Positions 1 through 6,283 of a stretch of 13,399 nt of DNA are shown piece after piece (positions within the stretch are counted from its first letter, which is position 1; the number at the start of each line of letters is the position of its first letter). A program made the translations under genes and the position numbers. The notes below the pieces were generated by a model, which had not been told where the DNA came from, ran no database searches, and saw only the letters and a list, made by a program, of their open reading frames with translations. Source of the stretch: Symbiodinium natans (Eukaryota > Sar > Dinophyceae > Suessiales > Symbiodiniaceae); NCBI GenBank assembly GCA_905221605.1, contig CAJNDS010001599.1, positions 1 to 13,399 of the forward strand. The letters run 5' to 3'.

Positions 1-131
1 AACGTCTATAATTTAGGAGCCAACCTTTATAGTTTAGCTGCTAAACTATAAACGTCTATAGTTTAGGAGTCAGGCTTTATAGTTTAGCGCCGAAACTATA
101 GACGTTTATAGTTTAGACTCTGTAGTTTGGG

Positions 132-241
132 GCAAAAATCAGAAGAAATTGGAGGCAGCATTTCGGTCATCGATTTCTGTACTAAAAATCGCACTTTTAA
201 GCTGGGTCCAGGCCAATCCTGGGGGACCCCCCACGGATGTT
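132..241. repeat. 108-bp box, type B, unit 1
   Basis: The box replaces part of the palindromic lattice and is followed by CCTAAAC. Type B features are GCAAAAATCAGAAG, AAAAATCGCACTTTTAAGC and GATGTTCCT. The shared box core contains ATCGAT and the pairing arms CCAGG and CCTGG around CCAAT. This copy has TTTCGGTCAT where the other B copies have TTTCGGGCAT, and it carries the extra AGA also found in unit 3. Confidence 0.85.
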
Positions 242-398
242 CCTAAACTATAAACGTTTATAGTTTAGGAGCCAACCTTTATAGTTTAGCGGCTAAACTA
301 TAAACGTTTATAGTTTAGGGGTCAAGCTTTATAGTTTAGCGCCGAAACTATGAACGTTTATAGTTTAGGCTCTAGAGTTTGGGGCTCTATAGTTTAGG

Positions 399-506
399 GC
401 GAAATCCAGAAATTGGAGGCAGCATTTCCCGCATCGATTTGTGTACTAAAAAATCGCATTTTGAAGCTCGGTCCAGGCCAATCCTGGGGGACCCCCCACG
501 GATGGT
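399..506. repeat. 108-bp box, type C, unit 1
   Basis: Type C is marked by GCGAAATCC at its left end, TTTCCCGCATCGATTTGTG in the middle and GGATGGT at its right end. It lies three satellite monomers after box B and is followed by the long box-free satellite run. Confidence 0.87.
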
Positions 507-999
507 CCTAAACTATAAACGCTTCTATAGTTTAGGAGCCAACCTTTATAGTTTAGCGCCTAAACTATAAACGTCTATAGTTTAGGAGCCACTCTTTATA
601 ATTTAGTGCCTAAACTATAAACGTCTATAGTTTAGGAGCCCCTCTTTATAGTTTAGCGCCTAAACTATAAACGTTTACAGTTTCGGAGCCCCTCTTTATA
701 GTTTAGCGCCTAAACTATAAACGTTTACAGTTTAGGAGCCCCCCTTTATAGTTTAGCGCCTAAACTATAAACGTTTACAGTTTAGGAGCCCCTCTTTATA
801 GTTTAGCGCCTAAACTATAAACGTTTACAGTTTCGGATCCCCTCTTTATAGTTTAGCGCCTAAACTATAAACGTCTATAGTTTTGGAGCCACTCTTTATA
901 GTTTAGCGCCTAGACTATAAGCGTTTACAGTTTAGGAGCCCCTCTTTATAGTTTAGCGCCTAAACTATAAACGTTTACAGTTTAGGAGCCCCCCTTTAT

Positions 1000-1767
1000 T
1001 GTAAACGGTACCCCCACGCGGATTTTCGGACTTTGGCTAAACTATAAACGTCTTTAGTTTAGGGGCCACTTTCTATAGTTTGGCACCTAAACTGCAAGCG
1101 GTGCCCCCACGCGGATTTTCGGACTTTGGCTAAGCTATAAACACCTATAGTTTTAGGGGTCACTTTCTATAGTTTGGCACCTGAACTGTAAATTGTAACC
1201 TCACGTGGATTTTCGGACTTTTGCGAACCTATAAACGTCTATAGTTTAGGGGCACTTTCAAACTGTAAGCAGTACCCCCGCGCGGATTTTCGGACTTTGG
1301 TTAAACTATAAACGTTTATAGTTTAGGGGCGACTTTCTATTGTTCGGCACTTACACTATAAATGGTACCCCCGCGCGGATTTTCGACTGTGGCTACACTA
1401 TAAACGTTGAAAGTTTGGGGCACTTTCTATAGTTTGGCACCTAAACTGTAAACGTTACCCCTACACGGGTTTTCGGACTTTGGCTAAACTATAAACGTCT
1501 ATAGTTCAGGGGCCTCTTTCTATAGTTCGGCACCTAAACTATATATGGTACCCCCACGCGGATTTTCGGACTTTGGCTAAACTATAAACGTCGAAAGTTT
1601 GGGGCCACTTTCTACAGTTTGGCACCTAAACTGCAAACGCTACCCCCACGCGGATTTTCGGACTTTGGTTAAACTATAAGCGTCTATAATTTAGGGGCCA
1701 CTTTCTATAGTTTGGCACTTGAACTGTAAACGGTACCCCACGCGGATTTTCGGACTTTGGCTAAGCC
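1000..1767. repeat. 92-93-bp satellite, nine copies, unit 1
   Basis: The marker GATTTTCGGACTTTGG recurs at about 1021, 1114, 1208, 1285, 1378, 1469, 1561, 1653 and 1745, a spacing of 91-94 bp with one short copy of 77 bp. Each monomer holds a full 50-bp-type repeat, then CACCTAAACTGTAAACGGTA, CCCCCACGCG and the marker. GGTACC or a one-base variant is present in most copies. It starts in mid-monomer at the deletion junction. Confidence 0.93.
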
Positions 1768-1782
1768 ATGCTAAGTCATAAA

Positions 1783-1956
1783 CAAGGTGGAGGCAACGCG
1801 CAAGGAAGGTGGAAGCAAGTGGAAACAAGGTGGAAGCAAGGTGGCAGCAAGATGGAAGCAAGGTTGAAGAACGGTAGAAGCAAGGTGGAAGCAAGGTGGA
1901 AGCAAAGTGCAAGCAACGTGGAAGCGAGCTGGAAGCAAGGTGGAAGCAGGGTGGAA
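1783..1956. repeat. 11-bp minisatellite AAGGTGGAAGC, unit 1
   Basis: About fifteen degenerate copies of an 11-bp purine-rich repeat. Since 11 is not a multiple of three, the run is read in all three frames in turn and yields an 11-residue peptide repeat rich in W, K, Q, E and G on one strand, and L, P, S and H on the other. It is almost free of stops on both strands, which creates open frames of 89-161 codons that I regard as artefacts of the repeat. Confidence 0.93.
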
Positions 1957-1964
1957 TCACTAGC

Positions 1965-2871
1965 TACGGTCAGCCGCCGCCGATGTTTTTCCCCCCGGGC
2001 GCAAAACCTCCAATCAATGAACGGTTTTCCCCCGGGACGCAAAACCTCCGGTCTTTCCATGCTCGCAAAACCTCCAATCGACACAGAAATGCTTCGCGGA
2101 TCTACAGGAGGCGTAAAGCCTCCAATCAATTCAAAGATGGTTTTCCCTCGGGCGCAAAACCTCCAATCAATGCAACGGTCTTTCCCCCGGGCGCAAAACC
2201 TCCGGTGGGCCCAAATGGCTTCGCGATTCATATGTTGATAGAGCACGAGAACGGTGCTCAAAAGCTACATCCAACCAGTGATGTCTTTCCCCCGACAGCA
2301 CCTCGGATCTGTATCCTGATATAGCACAAGTACCGGGCTTAATACCTGCCTTTGGTGTCGTGCCAGGACGGTGCTTAAACGCTGCCTTTCCCCCGCCGAT
2401 GTTTTTCTCCCGGGCGCAAAACCTCCAATCAACGCAACGGTCTTTCCCCCGGGCATGAAACCTCCCTGCTGGCAAAACCTCCGGTCGACCCAAAAAAAAA
2501 AGCATCGCGGATTTACATGCTGATAGAGCACAAGTACGGTGCTCAAGAGCTACGTCTAACAAGCGACGTCCTCCTCTGACAGCAGAACCTCCAATCAACT
2601 CGCGGTCGACCCACCTGTGGATTGATATAGTACAAGTGCCGGGCTCGAAAGCTACGGTCAACCACCGATGTCTTCCCCCGGGCAGAAACCTCCGTTCGAC
2701 CCAAACATGCTCTTCGGTTTTCTTTGTGATCTGAGCACCAGTACGGTGCTTAAAAGCTACGGTCAACCATCGGTCTCTTTTCCCCTGGGCGCAAAACCTC
2801 CGGTTGACCCCCCTGCAGGACTAGCAGGCTGCAAGAGGACTAAGATCGCGGTGGAACAAACAAGCAACTTT
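1965..2871. repeat. Dispersed composite motif region, unit 1
   Basis: About twelve copies of GGGCGCAAAACCTCC or close variants lie near 1997, 2035, 2065, 2110, 2150, 2187, 2411, 2450, 2472, 2582, 2679 and 2786, followed either by AATCAA or by GGTCGACCC. They belong to a larger degenerate repeat that also includes GATAGAGCACAAGTACGGTG, AGCTACGGTCAACC and GATGTCTTTCCCCC. Hairpins GAGCAC-7 nt-GTGCTC occur at 2241-2259 and 2526-2544, and AGCACC-5 nt-GGTGCT at 2734-2750. A 199-codon minus-strand frame crosses it, but units 2 and 3 break it differently, so I do not call a gene. Confidence 0.85.
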
Positions 2872-2876
2872 GACTA

Positions 2877-2891
2877 GGGTGTAATACACCC
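2877..2891. other. Short hairpin GGGTGT-AAT-ACACCC, unit 1
   Basis: A perfect 6-bp stem with a 3-nt loop follows the dispersed-motif region. It is unchanged in units 2 and 3. The function is unknown. Confidence 0.65.
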
Positions 2892-2935
2892 CGACAAGAA
2901 CGCATACAAGAAGGTGAGTGAGAAAAAAACAAGAG

Positions 2936-2963
2936 AGTTTCCTAAACATGAGTTTAGGAAACT
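2936..2963. other. 12-bp-stem hairpin at the telomeric tract border, unit 1
   Basis: AGTTTCCTAAAC (2936-2947) pairs perfectly with GTTTAGGAAACT (2952-2963) around ATGA. The arms contain the telomere-like CCTAAAC and GTTTAGG. The first telomeric bases follow directly, so in this unit the hairpin abuts the tract. Confidence 0.85.
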
Positions 2964-3017
2964 AAACCCTAAACCCTAAACCCTAAACCCTAAACCCTAA
3001 ACCCTAAAACCCTAAAC
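2964..3017 (-). repeat. Telomeric tract 1, short (CCCTAAA)7
   Basis: Seven heptamers start at 2967, 2974, 2981, 2988, 2995, 3002 and 3010; the sixth is an eight-base variant, CCCTAAAA. The G-rich strand TTTAGGG lies on the minus strand. The tract begins directly after a 12-bp-stem hairpin and joins the leader at CTAAACTCAGG. It is far shorter than tract 2 and lacks the 176-bp segment that precedes tracts 2 and 3, which suggests a collapse between short telomeric repeats. Confidence 0.97.
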
Positions 3018-3025
3018 TCAGGCGT

Positions 3026-3061
3026 GGCTGGTGGGGGAGCTTCGCTCCTTTCCCACCAGCC
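3026..3061. other. Strong GC hairpin beside telomeric tract 1
   Basis: The arm GGCTGGTGGG (3026-3035) pairs perfectly with CCCACCAGCC (3052-3061). Inside it GGAGC (3036-3040) pairs with GCTCC (3044-3048) around the loop TTC, and TTT (3049-3051) is a bulge. This gives 15 paired positions, mostly G-C. It starts 9 bp from the last telomeric base. It could fold in single-stranded DNA or RNA; there is no evidence that it is a transcription terminator. Confidence 0.8.
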
Positions 3062-3172
3062 GAGCCGCCCAAAGCAAGTGGCTGCATGGGCATCGCACAT
3101 ACAATATGCCTATACAGCAGTTCAACTGTCTTACCAGAGAGCGTGCCGTGCCACCGCTAGGCAGTGGAGCGG

Positions 3173-3186
3173 TGTCAGTACTGACA
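3173..3186. other. 14-bp perfect palindrome TGTCAGTACTGACA
   Basis: The sequence is its own reverse complement and is repeated at 8839-8852. It overlaps the right arm of the inverted repeat CACCGCT/AGCGGTG (3152-3158 and 3168-3174) and is followed at once by an A/T run. It has the form of a site for a dimeric DNA-binding protein, but no family can be named from sequence alone. Confidence 0.6.
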
Positions 3187-3202
3187 ATATATTATATATA
3201 TA
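3186..3202 (-). promoter_or_regulatory. AT-rich TATA-like run in leader, unit 2 (speculative promoter)
   Basis: Seventeen consecutive A/T bases include TATATATA. The run is nearly symmetrical, so its direction cannot be read from it. If it acted on the minus strand, transcription would pass the palindrome and hairpin and enter the TTTAGGG strand of telomeric tract 1 about 170 bp further on, which is the arrangement expected for telomeric-repeat RNA. No other promoter element is evident. Confidence 0.25.
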
Positions 3203-3479
3203 CCCCAAAACCTGCCCGAAATCACGGTTAAACTATAAAGATTTCTATAGTTTTGCGTCTAAACTATAAACGTTTATAGTTTAGGCTCTATAGTTTTGGC
3301 TCTAAACTATAGACGTTTATAGTTTAGCGTCTATAGTTTAGGGCTTTATAGTTTAGGCTTTATAGTTTAGCGGCTAAACTATAAACGTCTATAGTTTAGG
3401 AGTCAGGCTTTATAGTTTAGCGCCGAAACTATAGACGTTTATAGTTTAGGCTCTAGAGTTTGGGGCTCTATAGTTTAGG

Positions 3480-3587
3480 GCAAAATCCAGAAATTGGAGG
3501 CAGCATTTCCGGCATCGATTTCTGTACTAAAAAATCGCATTTTGAAGCTCGGTCCAGGCCAATCCTGGGGGACCCCCCACGGATGGT
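3480..3587. repeat. 108-bp box, type A, first copy of unit 2
   Basis: The box begins after GTTTAGG and ends before CCTAAAC, so it sits between two inward-facing satellite arms. It contains GGCATCGATTTCTG, a run of six A before TCGCATTTTGAAGC, and a hairpin at 3551-3574 in which GGT plus CCAGG pair with CCTGG plus ACC, with GGG bulged. There are no terminal inverted repeats of its own and no target duplication that I can separate from the satellite. I do not recognise it as a known element. Confidence 0.87.
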
Positions 3588-3746
3588 CCTAAACTATAAA
3601 CGCTTCTATAGTTTAGGAGCCAACCTTTATAGTTTAGCGGCTAAACTATAAACGTTTATAGTTTAGGGGTCAAGCTTTATAGTTTAGCGCCGAAACTATA
3701 AACGTTTATAGTTTAGGCTCTAGAGTTTGGGGCTCTATAGTTTAGG

Positions 3747-3854
3747 GCAAAATCCAGAAATTGGAGGCAGCATTTCCGGCATCGATTTCTGTACTAAAAA
3801 ATCGCATTTTGAAGCTCGGTCCAGGCCAATCCTGGGGGACCCCCCACGGATGGT
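3747..3854. repeat. 108-bp box, type A, second copy of unit 2
   Basis: It is identical or nearly so to the copy at 3480 and starts 267 bp after it. The 267-bp period consists of one 108-bp box and about 159 bp of satellite. Confidence 0.87.
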
Positions 3855-4012
3855 CCTAAACTATAAACGCTTCTATAGTTTAGGAGCCAACCTTTATAGT
3901 TTAGCGGCTAAACTATAAACGTTTATAGTTTGGGGGTCAAGCTTTATAGTTTAGCGCCGAAACTATAAACGTTTATAGTTTAGGCTCTAGAGTTTGGGCT
4001 CTATAGTTTAAG

Positions 4013-4120
4013 GCAAAATCCAGAAATTGGAGGCAGCATTTCCGGCATCGATTTCTGTACTAAAAAATCGCATTTTGAAGCTCGGTCCAGGCCAATCCTG
4101 GGAGACCCCCCACGGATGGT
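4013..4120. repeat. 108-bp box, type A', third copy of unit 2
   Basis: It differs from type A by TTTAAGGC in place of TTTAGGGC at the left border and by CCTGGGAGACC in place of CCTGGGGGACC in the hairpin. The same two changes occur in the third box of unit 3, so they predate the duplication. Confidence 0.86.
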
Positions 4121-4612
4121 CCTAAACTATAAACGTCTATAATTTGGGAGCCAACCTTTATAGTTTAGCGCCTAAACTATAAACGTCTATAGTTTAGGAG
4201 CCCCTCTTTATAGTTTAGCGCCTAAACTATAAACGTCTATAGTTTAGGAGCCACTCTTTATAGTTTAGCGCCTAAACTATAAACGTCTATAGTTTAGGAG
4301 CCCCTCTTTATAGTTTAGCGCCTAAACTATAAACGTTTACAGTTTAGGAGCCCCTCTTTATAGTTTAGCGCCTAAACTATAAACGTCTATAGTTTAGGAG
4401 CCACTCTTTATAGTTTAGCGCCTAAACTATAAACGTCTATAGTTTAGGAGCCCCTCTTTATAGTTTAGCGCCTAAACTATAAACGTCTATAATTTAGGAG
4501 CCAACCTTTATAGTTTAGCGGCTAAACTATAAACGTCTATAGTTTAGGAGTCAGGCTTTATAGTTTAGCGCCGAAACTATAGACGTTTATAGTTTAGACT
4601 CTGTAGTTTGGG

Positions 4613-4719
4613 GCAAAAATCAGAAATTGGAGGCAGCATTTCGGGCATCGATTTCTGTACTAAAAATCGCACTTTTAAGCTGGGTCCAGGCCAATCCTGG
4701 GGGACCCCCCACGGATGTT
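4613..4719. repeat. 108-bp box, type B, unit 2
   Basis: A type B box with GCACTTTTAAGCTGGGTCC and GATGTTCCT. It lacks the AGA insertion seen in the B boxes of units 1 and 3. A 30-bp perfect palindrome begins at its last base. Confidence 0.85.
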
Positions 4720-4876
4720 CCTAAACTATAAACGTTTATAGTTTAGGAGCCAACCTTTATAGTTTAGCGGCTAAACTATAAACGTTTATAGTTTAGGGGT
4801 CAAGCTTTATAGTTTAGCGCCGAAACTATGAACGTTTATAGTTTAGGCTCTAGAGTTTGGGGCTCTATAGTTTAGG

Positions 4877-4984
4877 GCGAAATCCAGAAATTGGAGGCAG
4901 CATTTCCCGCATCGATTTGTGTACTAAAAAATCGCATTTTGAAGCTCGGTCCAGGCCAATCCTGGGGGACCCCCCACGGATGGT
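4877..4984. repeat. 108-bp box, type C, unit 2
   Basis: It has the type C markers GCGAAATCC and TTTCCCGCATCGATTTGTG. It is the last box of the unit; only satellite monomers follow. Confidence 0.86.
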
Positions 4985-5477
4985 CCTAAACTATAAACGC
5001 TTCTATAGTTTAGGAGCCAACCTTTATAGTTTAGCGCCTAAACTATAAACGTCTATAGTTTAGGAGCCACTCTTTATAATTTAGTGCCTAAACTATAAAC
5101 GTCTATAGTTTAGGAGCCCCTCTTTATAGTTTAGCGCCTAAACTATAAACGTTTACAGTTTCGGAGCCCCTCTTTATAGTTTAGCGCCTAAACTATAAAC
5201 GTTTACAGTTTAGGAGCCCCCCTTTATAGTTTAGCGCCTAAACTATAAACGTTTACAGTTTAGGAGCCCCTCTTTATAGTTTAGCGCCTAAACTATAAAC
5301 GTTTACAGTTTCGGAGCCCCTCTTTATAGTTTAGCGCCTAAACTATAAACGTCTATAGTTTCGGAGCCACTCTTTATAGTTTAGCGCCTAGACTATAAGC
5401 GTTTACAGTTTAGGAGCCCCTCTTTATAGTTTAGCGCCTAAACTATAAACGTTTACAGTTTCGGAGCCCCCCTTTAT

Positions 5478-6283
5478 AGTTTAGCGCCTAAACTATAGAT
5501 GTCTATAGTTTAAGAGCCACTCTTTATAGTTTAGCGCCTAAACTAGTAAGGTCCATAGGTCAGGAGCCAACCTGTATAGTTCAGCGCCTCAACTATAAAA
5601 GTCTATAGTTTAGGAGCCAAGCTTGATAGTTTAGCGCCTAAACTATAAACGTCTATAGTTTAGGAGCCGCTCTTATAGTTTAACGCCAACACTACAAACG
5701 TCTACAGTTTATAGGGGTCGCTTTCTATAGTTTGGCATAAACGGTACCCCCGCGGGCCTAAACTGTGAACGGTACCCCCACGCGGATTTTCGGACATTGG
5801 CTAAACTATAAACGTCGAACATTTGGGGCCACTTTCTACAGTTGGGCACCTAAACTGTAAACGGTACCCCCCACGCGGATTTTCGGACTTTGGTTAAACT
5901 ATAAGCGTCTATAGTTCAGGGGCCGCTTTCTTTAGTGTGGCACCTAAACCGTGAATGGTACCCCCACACGGATTCTCGGACTTTTGCTAAACTATAAACG
6001 TTTATTGTTTTAGGGGTCACTTTCTATAGCTTGACACCTGACTGTAAACGTGCAAAACGGTACCCCCTACGCGGATTTTCGGATTTTGGCTACACTGTAA
6101 GCGTCTATAGTTTAGGGGCCACTTTCTATAGTTTGGCACCTGAACTGTAAACGGTACCCTCACGCGGATTTTCGGATGTTGGCCTAGACTGTAAACGGTA
6201 CCCCCGCGCGGATTTTCGGCCTTTGGCTGAACTATAAACGTCGACAGTTTTTGGGGCCACCTTCTACAGTTTGGCACCTAAAC
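5478..6283. other. 806-bp segment retained only in unit 2
   Basis: Aligning base 999 with 5477 and base 1000 with 6284 accounts exactly for the change of offset from 4478 to 5284 between units 1 and 2. Unit 3 shows the same fusion of CCCCTTTAT to TGTAAACGGTACC. Since the fusion joins the middle of a 50-bp monomer to the middle of a 92-bp monomer, and unit 2 has complete monomers on both sides, deletion in units 1 and 3 is more likely than insertion in unit 2. No long homology is visible at the breakpoints. Confidence 0.9.

Larger units (their letters stand above)
1..999. repeat. 50-bp palindromic satellite field, unit 1 (with boxes B and C)
   Basis: The consensus period is 50 bp, for example from 611 to 661 to 711. 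Each monomer has a near-palindrome with arms CTAAACTATAAAC and GTTTATAGTTTAG around a central ACGT, followed by GGAGCC, a variable CACTC, CCCTC or AACCT, and TTTATAGTTTAGCGC. At 241-270 the palindrome is perfect over 30 bp, with left arm TCCTAAACTATAAAC. Monomers with CGTTTACAG dominate from about 661 on, whereas CGTCTATAG or CGTTTATAG types lie nearer the boxes. The field stops in mid-monomer at the 999/1000 deletion junction. Confidence 0.95.
1..3017. repeat. Composite subtelomeric unit 1 (partial, right-hand part)
   Basis: This is the truncated first member of the composite array. Its first base aligns with base 4482 of unit 2 and base 10149 of unit 3, so the leader and the three A-type boxes lie outside the window. 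It holds boxes B and C, 50-bp satellite, nine copies of the 92-bp satellite, the 11-bp minisatellite, the GGGCGCAAAACCTCC region and a short telomeric tract. Compared with unit 2 it lacks exactly 806 bp between 999 and 1000, and it also lacks the 176-bp GC-rich segment next to the telomeric tract. No gene is recognisable. Confidence 0.9.
3018..3228. other. Telomere-adjacent leader segment, unit 2
   Basis: About 211 bp are present once per unit between the telomeric tract and the palindromic satellite. It contains a strong hairpin (3026-3061), a 7-bp inverted repeat (3152-3174), a 14-bp perfect palindrome (3173-3186) and an uninterrupted A/T run (3186-3202), then enters the satellite at CGGTTAAACTATAAAG. 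Short overlapping frames of 66 and 81 codons start in it, but they use two frames of the same bases and run on into satellite, so I do not call them genes. It is the best candidate in the unit for a regulatory segment, with no direct proof. Confidence 0.75.
3229..5690. repeat. 50-bp palindromic satellite field, unit 2 (with five boxes)
   Basis: This is the longest copy of the field. Around the first three boxes the monomers are irregular. From about 4121 to 4500 eight monomers run without a box, and from 4985 to about 5690 roughly fourteen more follow, the last few degenerating before the 92-bp satellite starts. The 5478-5690 portion is absent from units 1 and 3. Another 30-bp perfect palindrome lies at 4719-4748. 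Frames of 63 codons recur here only because box plus monomer recur. Confidence 0.95.

Noticed and set aside
379-570. 63-codon frame repeated seven times across the units
   Set aside because: It spans one 108-bp box plus flanking satellite and recurs only because that DNA recurs. It starts and ends in palindromic satellite and resembles no known protein.
1768-2261. Overlapping frames of 156, 142 and 161 codons on both strands over the 11-bp minisatellite and the following repeats
   Set aside because: They share the same bases in several frames, which follows from the stop-poor 11-bp repeat. In unit 2 a G-to-A change near 7380 truncates the minus-strand frame from 161 to 102 codons.
2167-2766. 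199-codon minus-strand open frame in unit 1, the longest in the window
   Set aside because: It consists of the degenerate GGGCGCAAAACCTCC repeats. In units 2 and 3 the matching DNA is split into frames of 108 and 197 codons by small indels, so the reading frame is not conserved. No domain is recognisable.
2936-2963. 12-bp-stem hairpin as the 3' end of a Helitron
   Set aside because: No CTRR terminus follows the hairpin at the usual distance, no TC start is definable, and no insertion without satellite is available for comparison.
3026-3061. GC hairpin as a transcription terminator or tRNA
   Set aside because: There is no T-run after the stem, no gene upstream, and no cloverleaf. Factor-independent bacterial terminators do not apply to a eukaryotic subtelomere.
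3480-3587. 108-bp box as a miniature inverted-repeat transposon
   Set aside because: The inverted GTTTAGG/CCTAAAC borders belong to the palindromic satellite, not to the box. No separate terminal inverted repeat or target-site duplication can be shown.
4121-4500. CRISPR-like regular spacing of 50 bp
   Set aside because: The whole 50-bp period is conserved and there are no unique spacers. The plant-type telomeric repeats indicate a eukaryotic nuclear genome.
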